Shown one piece after another: positions 8,061-17,800 of a DNA stretch of 64,000 nt. The notes under the pieces are model-generated. The model made no database searches, was not told where the DNA came from, and saw only the letters and a list, made by a program, of their open reading frames with translations. The stretch is taken from NCBI RefSeq assembly GCF_018138145.1, contig NZ_CP073104.1, forward strand, positions 2,418,001 to 2,482,000, written 5' to 3'. Both the position numbers and the translations under genes were made by a program. Position 1 is the stretch's first letter, and every line of letters starts with the position of its first letter. The stretch is from Pseudomonas sp. SCA2728.1_7. GTDB lineage: Bacteria; Pseudomonadota; Gammaproteobacteria; Pseudomonadales; Pseudomonadaceae.

Positions 8061-9839
8061 TCAGCGAATCCCCGCCAGCAACGTCCGCGCCGTTTGCTTC
8101 AACGGCTCATCCCCTTCCTTGAGCAATTCATTGAGCAACGCAATCGCACTGTCGATATCGCCGTCATCAATGCACGTCTGCGCCTGTTCGAGCTTGCCGG
8201 AATTTTCGTCGTGGACTGGCTCTGGTGTCTGCAAATCCAGTGGTTGCAGCGCCAGTGACGGCTCGGGATCAGCAAACTCATTGAGAAAATCCTCATCCAG
8301 CGGCTCGGCGTCCGATTCAGGGATCCACTCGAGTTCGGCGACTTCGCTGGACTCGGGCAATTCGAAATCCTGAGGCAGGACTTGCAGCCCGGAGCCGAGC
8401 GCCGAGGTGTCTGTCTGTGGCTCATCGGAAGTCGGGCGACTGTCTTCCAGATCCCAATTGGAATCCATCGACAGCTCGCCCAGATTCAGCTCGAAATCAT
8501 CTTCAGGTGCCGGTTGGGCAGCGACCAGCGGGGCTGCTGCAATAATCGGCGGCACCGCGACCAACGGTGCCGCAACCGCCAGTTTCGGGTGCCGCGCGCG
8601 AACATCCTGCAACGCCTGGGCATCCACGCCCTGCTCACGCAAATGGCTTTCCTGTTGCTCAAACGCGGCGCTGTCACCTTGGCGTCCCAGCACTTCAAGC
8701 AACTGCAATCCGATATCGCTGCGCTCCGGCTGCTTGTGCAAGGCATCGCGCAGCAAACCCGCCGCTTCGCCCAGTCGACCATAGGCCAGATAGATCCCCA
8801 CCGCCTCCAGCACATCGCCAGCCGCCGGCTCTTCCCGGTGTTCGGCTGAAGCGTGGGATCTGACGGGGTCGGCGTTCTCTGCCTCAGCGACGTCCACCTC
8901 ATTGCCTTGCGGCAACTGGGGCAGCGGCTCGGCCACTTGCTGCTGTTGCTGCCGTCGACGGTGTAGCAACAACCCGACCAACGCCCCCGACAACAGCAAC
9001 AGGCCGCCGAGCAATGGCCAGTTCAAACCGTCATCGCTGGATTCGGCTGACGCCACAGCCGGCGCAGGAGTCGGTACCGGTGCCGGGGTCGCCACGGTCG
9101 GTGGCGGCGTTTTCTGCAGCTCGACCAAGCGTGTTTGCAGGTCACTGATCTGCTTTTTGCCGTCGGCAATCTGCACATCCTGTGTCTGCAGTTTTGCGTT
9201 CAGTTCATCGATGGTCTTCTGCTGTTGCTGATTGACCAGAACACTGGCCGCCAATTGTTCGGCCAGTGCATCGTTGGCGGGCGAAGTTGCCGGCGTCGGC
9301 GCTGGCACGGTATCGCGCTTGGCTTGAGGCACCTGTGGTGCCGCCACGACAGGCTCGACAGTGGGAAACGCGGAGGATTGCGCACGCGGATCCGGCTCAT
9401 CGGTGGCCGGCACAATACCCGGCGAACCGGGCGGATCGATCAACACCGTGTACTCACGCAGCAACCGGCCGTTGGGCTGATCGAGCTGCACGAGAAAATT
9501 CAGAAAGGGTTCGTTGACCGGTTTGCTGGAGGTCACCCGGATCATCTGGCGATTGCCATGCAGGATCGGGACGAATTTGAGGTCGTTGAGGAAGAACACC
9601 CGCTCGACGCCGGCCTCGGCGAATTCATCCACCGTGGCCAGACGCACCGCCAGATCGTTTTGCGTCAGCCCGCCGACATCGACCAAAGCGATGTCAGCCT
9701 TGAGTGGCTGATTGAGGCCGGAATGAACAGTGATGTCACCCAGCCCCAAGGCCATCGACCAGGCCGAATAGCTGAAAACACCGGCGACCAGCAGCCATTT
9801 GGCGCCACCGCGCAGTACCACGTGCCGACTTGCGAGCAT
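8061..9839 (-). CDS. FimV/HubP-family polar protein (short paralogue)
   Basis: About 592 residues. Order: hydrophobic signal/anchor (10-32); FimV N-terminal domain starting LGLGDITVHSGLNQPLKADI (about 33-150); proline-rich linker; coiled coil about 195-245 (Q/E/L-rich); one membrane segment about 275-292 (WPLLGGLLLLSGALVGLLL) followed by arginines; a long acidic region; and a C-terminal FimV-type tetratricopeptide-like end (AQTCIDDGDIDSAIALLNELLKEG). FimV anchors polar pili and c-di-AMP/cAMP signalling machinery. This protein is shorter than the roughly 920-residue P. aeruginosa FimV, I see no LysM domain, and no pilus genes are near. The second ATG (9839) has AAGGG at good spacing, while the first (9845) touches it. 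Confidence 0.85.
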   Translation of the reverse strand: MLASRHVVLRGGAKWLLVAGVFSYSAWSMALGLGDITVHSGLNQPLKADIALVDVGGLTQNDLAVRLATVDEFAEAGVERVFFLNDLKFVPILHGNRQMIRVTSSKPVNEPFLNFLVQLDQPNGRLLREYTVLIDPPGSPGIVPATDEPDPRAQSSAFPTVEPVVAAPQVPQAKRDTVPAPTPATSPANDALAEQLAASVLVNQQQQKTIDELNAKLQTQDVQIADGKKQISDLQTRLVELQKTPPPTVATPAPVPTPAPAVASAESSDDGLNWPLLGGLLLLSGALVGLLLHRRRQQQQQVAEPLPQLPQGNEVDVAEAENADPVRSHASAEHREEPAAGDVLEAVGIYLAYGRLGEAAGLLRDALHKQPERSDIGLQLLEVLGRQGDSAAFEQQESHLREQGVDAQALQDVRARHPKLAVAAPLVAVPPIIAAAPLVAAQPAPEDDFELNLGELSMDSNWDLEDSRPTSDEPQTDTSALGSGLQVLPQDFELPESSEVAELEWIPESDAEPLDEDFLNEFADPEPSLALQPLDLQTPEPVHDENSGKLEQAQTCIDDGDIDSAIALLNELLKEGDEPLKQTARTLLAGIR

Positions 9840-9966
9840 GAGCATCCCTTAAATAAGCAAAACCGACTTCTATGCGTTCGCACATCCGGTACGAACACGA
9901 TATTGCCCAGTAGTTCTTATAGTCGGCTCAGCGCGATCTCTCAAAGATACGGCACGTGGATGTGCC

Positions 9967-10401
9967 TCAAGATTTTTCCAGGTTGGCCAGAATGTGCCCG
10001 TGAACCCGCATGCACACCTTCAAATCCGCCTCGTCGACACCTTCGAACAACTCGTGACGCAGTTGTGTGGCAATGGTTTCGATTTGCTCGATCAGCGGCA
10101 GGGCCGGTGGGCAAAGGACGATTTTTTTCGCCCGACGGTCTTCCATCACGGACTGGCGTTGCACCAGACCCTGGCTTTCCAGACTATCGAGCAAACGTGC
10201 AAGGGTCGGTCCTTCGACGCCGACGCTCTGCGCCAGCTCACGTTGGGTCGGCGCTTCTTCAAAGCGCGCCAGATGCAGCAGCACCAGCCAGCGCGCCTGG
10301 GACAGCCCCAGCCCGGCCAGTCGGCGATCCAGTTCGGCACGCCAGCCACGGGACATCTGGGCCAGTTGCATGCCAAAGCGGTGTTGATCGGTTAACGGCA
10401 T
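9967..10401 (-). CDS. MarR-family transcriptional regulator
   Basis: 144 residues with a winged helix-turn-helix: LSQARWLVLLHLARFEEAPTQRELAQSVGVEGPTLARLLDSLESQGLV (helices to recognition helix) and the wing RQSVMEDRRAKKIVLCPPALPLI. Close in type to SlyA/MarR regulators. Overlapping palindromes just upstream (10437-10455) are the likely operator, so autoregulation is expected. No effector or target transporter is next to it. Confidence 0.92.
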   Translation of the reverse strand: MPLTDQHRFGMQLAQMSRGWRAELDRRLAGLGLSQARWLVLLHLARFEEAPTQRELAQSVGVEGPTLARLLDSLESQGLVQRQSVMEDRRAKKIVLCPPALPLIEQIETIATQLRHELFEGVDEADLKVCMRVHGHILANLEKS

Positions 10402-10436
10402 AAAACACTCACGGTTAGACTGAAAATAAAGAAAAT

Positions 10437-10455
10437 CTAATTATTAGCCAGCTAA
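10437..10455. promoter_or_regulatory. Overlapping palindromes, probable MarR operator
   Basis: CTAATTATTAG (10437-10447) is a perfect odd palindrome and overlaps TTAGC-CA-GCTAA (10444-10455). Both lie 36-54 bases upstream of the MarR start in an A/T-rich stretch where its promoter should be. MarR proteins typically bind such short inverted repeats over their own promoter. Inferred, not shown. Confidence 0.5.
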
Positions 10456-10517
10456 GCATGAGCTGCAGTTATAGGCAAGTGGCGGTCTGTACTGAATCGT
10501 TACATCTCGAGGCCCCC

Positions 10518-11014
10518 CTCACCCTAACCCTCTCCCAGAGGGAGAGGGGACTGAATGTGGGATGCTTTAGATATTCGGCGACTTGGGAGTGCTTTGCTGA
10601 ATCCAGAATTGGCAGGCCCTCACCCTAGCCCTCTCCCAGAGGGAGAGGGGACTGAATGTGGGATGCTTTAGATATTCGGCGACTTGGGAGTGCTTTGCTG
10701 AATCCAGAATTGGACGGCCCTCACCCTAGCCCTCTCCCAGAGGGAGAGGGGACTGAATGGGGGATGCTTTAGATATTCGGCGACCTGGAAGTGCTTTGCT
10801 GAATCCAGAATTGGCAGGCCCTCACCCTAGCCCTCTCCCAGAGGGAGAGGGGACTGAATGGGGGATGCGTTAGATATTCAGCGACTTGGGAGTGCTTTGC
10901 TGAATCCAGAATTGGCAGGCCCTCACCCTAGCCCTCTCCCAGAGGGAGAGGGGACTGGATGGGGGGATGCTCGGAATATTCAGCGACTTGAACGTGCTTT
11001 GGTGAATCCATAAT
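10518..11014. repeat. Tandem array, five copies of a 101-bp unit
   Basis: Copies begin (CTCACCCT) at 10518, 10619, 10720, 10821 and 10922, exactly 101 bases apart. Each has a palindromic head (CTCTCCCAGAGGGAGAG) and a roughly 65-base spacer (from ACTGAATG to GAATCCAGAATTGGCAGG) that is almost the same in the first four and diverged in the fifth. Array and flanks fill the 706 bases between the MarR start and the recQ stop, which hold no plausible gene. Spacers are not unique, so this is not CRISPR. Confidence 0.9.
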
Positions 11015-11060
11015 CGACTCGGGTTCTCAGGTCGATGTATAGCGCAAGACACCTCGGTCG

Positions 11061-11097
11061 GCCCCCTCTCCCTCTGGGAGAGGGCTGGGGTGAGGGT
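11061..11097. repeat. Inverted single copy of the CTCTCCC palindromic element
   Basis: Reverse-orientation copy of the palindromic head of the 101-bp units (CCCTCTCC...GGGGTGAGGG), 10 bases after the recQ stop on the recQ transcript side. Other copies of the element lie at 43921-43960 and 44041-44074. Confidence 0.8.
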
Positions 11098-11107
11098 AGG
11101 CCGCCAA

Positions 11108-13237
11108 TTACATCTCGAATTCCGACTGCAATGCAGCCCGCACGCAATACAGCACGCCCTCCGGCACCCGCCCGGCAAACAGCTCGGCCACTTCGGCGAC
11201 CGAAGGCAACTCGCCTTCGCCATCAAGGAACGCGTCCTGCACTTCACCCATCAACTCTTCCGGCAAATCCAGCGCCTGCTCAAGCGACAACTGCTGCTTG
11301 CCGATCGCCTCGGCGAGCATGGTGTAGACGTTCTTTTCCGAGCACTGCAACTGACCGGCGATCTGCAGCGGCGTCATGCCCGCACGGGCCAAAGTGATCA
11401 ACTCGTGGCGCACGTCGGCCACCGCTTTCGGCGCCTCGACCTCGCCGCCGAGCACTTCGAGGAAGGCATCGCCATAGCGCTCCAGCTTGCGTGCGCCAAC
11501 GCCGCTGACACGGGCCATTTCCGCCAGCGAAGTCGGTTGGCTGCGGAGCATTTCCAGCAACGTCGAGTCAGGGAAGATGACGTACGGTGGCACACCATGC
11601 TCTTCGGCCAGTTTGCGGCGCAGCGCGCGCAGGGCTTCCCACTGTTCGCGCTCTTCGCCACGCACCAGTTGGCTGGCCGGGCTCTTGCTGGCGGTTTTGG
11701 CGGTGACCTGCGGTTTGAGATCGCGGCGCAGTTCCAGCGTGACCTCGCCCTTGAGCAATGGCCGGCAACTGTCATTCAGACGCAAACCGCCATAGCCTTC
11801 GTGGTCAACATCCGCCAGACCGCGCGCGACCAATTGACGGAACAGCGAGCGCCATTCGCTTTCGCTCAATGCTTTGCCGACGCCGTACACCGACAGGTGT
11901 TGATGGCCGAAACTGCGGACTTTTTCGTTTTCCTTGCCCAGCAGCACATCGACCAAATGGCCGACGCCATAACGCTGACCGGTACGGAAAATCGCCGACA
12001 ATGCCTGACGTGCAGGTTCGGTAGCGTCCCAGGTCTGCACGCCGTCGACGCAGTTGTCGCAATGGCCGCACGGCTCAGGCATGTCTTCATCGAAGTACGC
12101 CAGCAGGGTCTGACGACGGCAACGGGTTTCTTCACACAGCGACAACATGGCGTCGAGCTTGTGTTGTTCCAGACGTTTATGCCGCTCGTCGCCTTCGGAG
12201 TTTTGCAGCATCTGCTTGAGCATCACCACGTCTTGCAGACCGTAGGCCATCCACGCATCCGCCGGCAGGCCGTCACGGCCGCCGCGCCCGGTTTCCTGGT
12301 AATACGCCTCAAGGGATTTCGGCAGATCGAGGTGCGCGACAAAACGTACGTTGGGCTTGTCGATGCCCATGCCGAAGGCAACCGTGGCGACCATGATCAG
12401 ACCTTCCTCGTTGAGAAAGCGCTTCTGGTTGAAGGCGCGTAGTTCATTGGGCAAACCGGCGTGATACGGCAGCGCCGGGAAGCCCTGCTCGCTCAGAAAC
12501 GTTGCGACTTCTTCGACTTTCTTGCGCGACAGGCAATAGACGATGCCGGCATCGCTGCGCCGCTCGGCCAAAAACGCCAGCAACTGCTTGCGCGGCTGCT
12601 CTTTGGGCACGATGCGGTAAAAGATGTTCGGACGGTCGAAGCTCGACAGGAAGCGCTCGGCATTCTGCAGATGCAGGCGGGTGACGATTTCTTCGCGGGT
12701 ACGCTTGTCAGCGGTGGCGGTCAGGGCGATGCGCGGCACGTCAGGAAACATCTCGGCCAACTGGCCCAGTTGCAGGTATTCCGGACGGAAATCGTGACCC
12801 CATTGCGACACGCAGTGCGCTTCATCAATGGCGAACAACGCAATGTTCAAGCCTTGCAGGAACGACAGCATGCGCGGCTGCACCAGGCGCTCGGGCGCCA
12901 GATACAACATCTTCACTTCGCCACGCTTGATCCGTGCGGCGAGGTCGCGCTGTTGTTCGGCGCTCAGGGTGGAGTTCAGCGCGGCAGCGGCCACACCCAG
13001 CTCTTCGAGGGTAGCGACCTGATCGTCCATCAGTGCGATCAGCGGCGAGACCACCACTGCGAGGCCATCGCGCAGCAGCGCCGGCACCTGAAAGCACAGG
13101 GACTTGCCGCCACCGGTAGGCATCAGCACCAGCGCATCACCGCCGCTGGCCACGCGCTCAATGATCGCACCCTGACGGCCACGGAAACTGTCGTAGCCGA
13201 AGATGTCCTTGAGGACGCGTTGAGCCTGTTCGAGCAT
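11108..13237 (-). CDS. recQ: ATP-dependent DNA helicase RecQ
   Basis: 709 residues. 3'-5' DNA helicase of recombination repair. Helicase core: Walker [14 protein letters not shown] box ([20 protein letters not shown]), TATADKRT, and motif [12 protein letters not shown]. It is followed by the zinc-binding RQC part ([17 protein letters not shown]...CGHCDNC) and winged helix. A C-terminal HRDC domain ([28 protein letters not shown]..., about 525-605) follows, with a further helical tail common in Pseudomonas RecQ. Full length and intact. Confidence 0.97.
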   Translation of the reverse strand: MLEQAQRVLKDIFGYDSFRGRQGAIIERVASGGDALVLMPTGGGKSLCFQVPALLRDGLAVVVSPLIALMDDQVATLEELGVAAAALNSTLSAEQQRDLAARIKRGEVKMLYLAPERLVQPRMLSFLQGLNIALFAIDEAHCVSQWGHDFRPEYLQLGQLAEMFPDVPRIALTATADKRTREEIVTRLHLQNAERFLSSFDRPNIFYRIVPKEQPRKQLLAFLAERRSDAGIVYCLSRKKVEEVATFLSEQGFPALPYHAGLPNELRAFNQKRFLNEEGLIMVATVAFGMGIDKPNVRFVAHLDLPKSLEAYYQETGRGGRDGLPADAWMAYGLQDVVMLKQMLQNSEGDERHKRLEQHKLDAMLSLCEETRCRRQTLLAYFDEDMPEPCGHCDNCVDGVQTWDATEPARQALSAIFRTGQRYGVGHLVDVLLGKENEKVRSFGHQHLSVYGVGKALSESEWRSLFRQLVARGLADVDHEGYGGLRLNDSCRPLLKGEVTLELRRDLKPQVTAKTASKSPASQLVRGEEREQWEALRALRRKLAEEHGVPPYVIFPDSTLLEMLRSQPTSLAEMARVSGVGARKLERYGDAFLEVLGGEVEAPKAVADVRHELITLARAGMTPLQIAGQLQCSEKNVYTMLAEAIGKQQLSLEQALDLPEELMGEVQDAFLDGEGELPSVAEVAELFAGRVPEGVLYCVRAALQSEFEM

Positions 13238-13434
13238 AAAAACTCCAAAAATCTACCGATACATCCCTGCGCAGGCTGGTTCAGAACAGCCGGGGCTGCT
13301 TAAACAAAACGTAAGAACGCATTACGTGACACGCGCAATGCGGGCAGGGATCGCAAAACGCGGCAGTATACCCGAGGCCTCCCCTGCGCAGGGTGCCGCT
13401 GATAAGACACTGATAAACCTGCCACACACAAAAC

Positions 13435-13528
13435 CCTGTGGGAGCGAGCCTGCTCGCGAATACGCTGGGTCAGTCAAGACAAAGCTGCCTGATACGCCGC
13501 TTTCGCGAGCAGGCTCGCTCCCACAGGA
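13435..13528. repeat. Paired REP palindrome (GTGGGAGCGAGCCTGCTCGCGAA family)
   Basis: Inverted copies at 13435-13460 and 13502-13528 with about 40 bases between. They lie in the 396-base gap between the divergent starts of recQ and the UPF0149 gene, which otherwise shows only promoter-like sequence. This is an unusual place for a REP pair, since most sit after gene ends. Confidence 0.9.
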
Positions 13529-13633
13529 TTTGTATGCAGCCCGGCAATTGCGGCAAATCTGCCATGCGGCTGGCTTGAGCGCGCAAGAAGGCCTAGAATT
13601 CCCGCATTGTTTATTCCCCAAGGTAGCCCCGTA

Positions 13634-14221
13634 ATGTCCTTCGCTGAGCAACTGACCCGCCTGCAAGTTTTCCTCGACGCCGACGAGCTGCATGACGAGG
13701 CGCTGGATTACGTGGCCGCTCACGGCTACCTCACCGCGCTGTCGATCTGCGCTGAAGACGTACCGGAGCGTGAGTGGATCGACGCCCTGTTCGCCGAAGA
13801 GCCGCATTACAGCAGCGACGCCCAGCGCGAAGAGATCGAAGCCACCCTGATCGGCCTCAAGGCCCACATCGCCCGTCAACTGGCCTCGGATGAAGAGTTC
13901 GAGCTGCCATGCGAACTGGACCTGGGCGACGAGCCGGACGATTCCGAACTGCGCGGCTGGTGCATCGGTTTCATGGAAGGCGTGTTCCTGCGTGAAGCCG
14001 CCTGGTTCGAAACCGCTGAAGAAGAAGTCAGCGAAATGTTGCTGCCGATCATGGTCGGTTCGGGCCTGTTCGACGAACAGCCTGAGTTCGAAGACATCGC
14101 CAAGGACGCCAACCTGATGGACGACATGATCGTGCAGATCCCGGAAGCCCTCACCGCGCTGTACCTGCTGTGCCAGGCGCCCGACGAAAAACCGGCGATC
14201 CTCAAGCCTCGTCACCACTAA
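13634..14221 (+). CDS. YecA/YgfB-family (UPF0149) protein
   Basis: 195 residues, acidic, matching the UPF0149 helical family: ELRGWCIGFMEGVFLREAAWF and the long C-terminal helix-rich part (IPEALTALYLLC). Function in bacteria is not settled; YgfB in P. aeruginosa is linked to control of alpA and ampDh3, but this is a longer relative. The start is the ATG after AAGGTAGCCCCGTA. An upstream in-frame ATG at 13607 would overlap the ribosome-binding site and is less likely. A short gap to the DUF454 gene suggests one transcript. Confidence 0.85.
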   Translation: MSFAEQLTRLQVFLDADELHDEALDYVAAHGYLTALSICAEDVPEREWIDALFAEEPHYSSDAQREEIEATLIGLKAHIARQLASDEEFELPCELDLGDEPDDSELRGWCIGFMEGVFLREAAWFETAEEEVSEMLLPIMVGSGLFDEQPEFEDIAKDANLMDDMIVQIPEALTALYLLCQAPDEKPAILKPRHH

Positions 14222-14231
14222 GATCCGGCCT

Positions 14232-14627
14232 ATGGACAACCCCATAGGCAACCGCCCCCTGATGTTGCGCTACTTGCTGCTGGCCGTCGGCTGGCTCAGC
14301 GTGGCATTGGGGGTGATCGGGATTTTCCTGCCCGTCCTGCCCACCACCCCTTTCCTTCTGCTCGCCGCAGCCTGCTTCGCGCGCAGCTCTCCGCGTTTCT
14401 ATCAATGGCTGGTCGAGCATCCACGGCTCGGGCCATGGATCCGCGATTACCTCGATGGCAATGGCATACCGCTCAAGGGCAAGGTCTACGCGATCGGGCT
14501 GATGTGGGCGAGCATTCTGTTCTCGTGTTACCTGGTGCCACTGCCGTGGGCGCGGGGGTTCATGCTGACCAGTGCGGTGTTAGTGACGGTCTATATCGTG
14601 CGGCAGAAGACACTTCGCAAGCCTTGA
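14232..14627 (+). CDS. YbaN-family (DUF454) inner membrane protein
   Basis: 131 residues with a hydrophobic segment about 12-50 (LGVIGIFLPVLPTTPFLLLAAACFARSSPRFYQWL) and two more about 82-118. GIFLPVLPTTPFLLLAA and W...HP..GPWI.D are the signature of DUF454. No known activity. It begins 10 bases after the previous stop; an internal ATG at 14262 is an alternative start. Confidence 0.9.
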   Translation: MDNPIGNRPLMLRYLLLAVGWLSVALGVIGIFLPVLPTTPFLLLAAACFARSSPRFYQWLVEHPRLGPWIRDYLDGNGIPLKGKVYAIGLMWASILFSCYLVPLPWARGFMLTSAVLVTVYIVRQKTLRKP

Positions 14628-14686
14628 ACGCCGCTGAATGGCGAGCGGAAAACGGCGCCTGGTTGATACCACTCGTCTGATTCCCA

Positions 14687-14716
14687 TGCGCACCTGTCAG
14701 ATCTGACAGGTGCGCA
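14687..14716. promoter_or_regulatory. 30-bp perfect palindrome, candidate operator
   Basis: Half-site TGCGCACCTGTCAGA followed directly by its exact reverse complement, with no central gap. It lies 52 bases before the short leader frame and 160 before the large Ig-repeat gene. There is no T-run on either side, which argues against a terminator, and the symmetry suits a dimeric DNA-binding protein. No regulator for it is adjacent. Confidence 0.5.
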
Positions 14717-14768
14717 AATCGATCTACACAGGTTCAATCACTCCATCAACCGACTGGAGTGCATTTCC

Positions 14769-14876
14769 ATGTTCGCCAACGCCCCCGAGCCTGAAAGCGC
14801 TCTGATCCTCACTGAGCCTGACTTCAGCGGTCGTCGCCACGCGACGCCTGAATTCCCTTCAAGAGGACTTGCCTGA
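14769..14876 (+). CDS. 35-residue leader peptide frame overlapping the next start codon
   Basis: ATG at 14769 preceded by TGGAG, 35 sense codons (starting MFANAPEPESALILTEPDF), and a stop whose last base is the A of the next ATG (TGATG). That arrangement is typical of translational coupling. The peptide has no hydrophobic stretch and resembles nothing I know. It could instead be chance; its coding status rests on the ribosome-binding site and the exact overlap. Confidence 0.45.
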   Translation: MFANAPEPESALILTEPDFSGRRHATPEFPSRGLA

Positions 14877-17800
14877 TGCCTTCTCACAAGAATTTCCGCT
14901 TCCCTGCCCTCACGGAAAGCAACGCAACACTGGCACTGCGTCCCCTGCTGATTCCAGGAATGCACGAGCCGGTGCAGGATGGCGATGGCGGTATCAATAT
15001 CCAGACCGCCACCAGCGACCCTAAAGGCTTGCAGTGTGTCATCAATCCTTATGGGCACCCCATGAGCGAGGGTGACAAACTCGAGATTTATTACGATACC
15101 GAAATTGTGCTCGAACGATGGGTGACGGCCGACGAGGTCAACCAACGGGTGTTCTTTTACCTACCGACGCCTGTCAAGTCTGGCTGGATTGAAAACTGCC
15201 ACTATGTGCTGACCCGCGTGGGCACAACTGTACCCGACCCGCCCTCGGCGGCCTTGCGGATATGGGTCAAGCTTGACAAGCCGGGAAATCGTGACAAAGA
15301 ACCGCATTTGCCCGATGGCCACTCAGAGCTGAACATCGTGCAACTGCCGCCCGAACTGGTCGAACAGGGCGTGATAGACGCCGAATGGGCCAAAAAAGGT
15401 GTGCTGGCCACAATCCCTCATTATGTGTTTTGCACGCGCAACGATCAGGTGCGTTTGCAGCTGGGCGACTACTGGCTTGCTGCGCACCGCATCACGCAAG
15501 CGCAAGCCGACGGCCAGCAACCGATCGAAATCCTCATTGATCAGGACGCCATTCTCGGCGCCGGAGACGGTCTCAAACGGGAAATCAAATTCTTCGCCAA
15601 TGACGAGGTCTGGAACTGGGCCGACCGCCACTCCAAACGCACCTACATCGACGTGGATGCGGGCGGCTGGCGCTTGGAGGCCCCCATCATCAAGGAAGCC
15701 GTCAACGGCGTCATTACCATCAGGAATTTGAACAAACTGCCGGTGAAGATCCAGATCCATGTCAACAGCCAGTACTTCGGCGTGGGCGACAGGGTGAAAA
15801 TGATCTTCATCGGCACGCCGCCGGATAACGGTGAGCCAATCATCTGCAGCGAATCCCGCGACATTGAAAACGTCCCCTCAGTGTTGGAAATCGAAGTGCC
15901 CTATGCGTTGATCAGGGCCATCGCCAGAGGTCGCGCCGATGCGTCGTATATCCTCTACAGAAAGGCCGGTGGCGACCCGCTGTCTTCCAAGCGCGCCTTT
16001 GCGGATGTAGACGGCGACGTCAACATCCTCCCCGAGCCGAGCATTCGAGAATTGATAGGCGATACCCTCGAACCGGACGAGCTTTACGCCACTGTCGAAG
16101 TGCGCTACGGCATGAAAAATGGCGACTTGATCTGTCTGAAATGGACCGGCATCAAGTCCAATGGCGATGACTATCTGCATGAAGTTCCGCATATCGTCAG
16201 CGCCAACGAAGCCAAGGAAGGCCTGGTCACGTTCTACATCGATGCCGAGCACATCATTGTGCTTGATAAAGGCAGGCTCGACGTTTCCTACGTGGTCGCG
16301 AACGATGCACCCGGCCTCCTCGACATCCGGGAATCCGAACGGCTGCTGGCCAAGGTCGAGAAGATCCGGGCGACGCTGCCCAAACCTGTCGTCGAGGAGG
16401 CCGATCCGCCGGGGGATGTACTGGACCCGTCGAAGGTGTTCGATATTGTCCATGTACTGATCGCCGCAGCGAAGACCCTCAAGGATGATGTACTGACTTA
16501 TTACTGGCGCAGTCTCAATCCTTTTGCCAGTACCAGCGACTGGCTGCCCATCACCACAGTAACTGCTGGTCAACCGGTAAGTTTTCGGGTGGATGCAGAG
16601 TTTGTGGCGAACAATATCGGTCAATACGTGAAAGTGCGCTACGTGTTATTGCGTGCCTCGAACAAACAGTACGAGTACTCGGACACGCTCAATTTGCTCA
16701 TAGGCGAACTCGTCGGCGAGTTGCCGCCGCCCGAGGTGGTACAGGCACCCGACAAGACGCTCAACCCAATGGATGGGTTGAATGGCGTAGACATCAACGC
16801 CAGTTACTCCAGCATGAACCCGGACCGGGACACGATCCGTTTAAAGTGGTTAGGAACGCCCGGCGCAGGCACCTCTGATGATCTGGAGTTGCCGGGCAGT
16901 CACACTGGCACCGTTCAATTCCATTTACCACCTTCGGTGGTTGGCGCCAATATTGCGAAAACGGTGTCGGTTGAATACGACGTAACCCGCTATACCCTCA
17001 CAACGCCCTCAAAAATGCTCGGCCTGTATGTTTCAGGCTTCCAGGACCCCGAAAACGAACTGCCCCACCCGCAAGTACCTCAGGCACAGAACAAAGTCCT
17101 GGATCTGATGACCTTCAGCGGCGATGCAAAAGCTGTCCTCGCTATTTGGCCCTACATTGCACTGAAACAGCGCCTTTGGTTCTACCTTATAGGACAAACA
17201 AGTTCAGGCGCGTCCCATACGATCCCGCTGATCAGCGGTGAGGAAATAACCCCGCCCCAAGTCAGCAGCGGACTCAACGAAAGCTTGCTCAGAAGCGAAC
17301 TGATGAAACTGGGCCACTCCACGCCCGCCAATGTGATTTGCAAAGTGGCATTCGATGGCAGTGAAAAGGAGAACACTGCCTGCGTATTCCCACAGCTGCC
17401 CTTGACCATCAGAACCCGCTACGACTACGTGCAACCGGTCATCACCGGTGTGACGGATTCACGGGGCGAGGTGGCAGAGGACGGCAAAACCCGCGATGAA
17501 AAGGTCACCGTCACCGGCACGGCCACCCGGGGCGAATCGGTCGAGCTGTTCGATAATGTGACGAAATCAATGGGCACCGCGCTGGTGGGAGCCGACAGTA
17601 TCTGGCGCCGCGAGATCGGTCCATTGACCGAGAAACCCTACAGCATCACCGCCAAGGCCCTGTATGACGCCGACCCGGTGTCCAGCCAGCCCAGAACGTT
17701 CACCGTCAAATTCGCCCAGACGCCGGAAATTCTCTCGGTTACTGACTCGCGAGGAACCGTCGCTGAAGGGGCGACCACCTATGACAACAGCGTCCTGGTG

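Noticed and set aside
10518..11014. CRISPR array
   Set aside because: Unit length is 101 bases, the parts between palindromes are not unique, and no cas genes are near.
11090..12442. Plus-strand frame of 450 residues over recQ
   Set aside because: Antisense of the recQ helicase and RQC/HRDC coding sequence; no family features.
14687..14716. Palindrome as the terminator of the DUF454 gene
   Set aside because: No T-run on either side and no loop; a gapless dyad is a poor terminator and a better operator.
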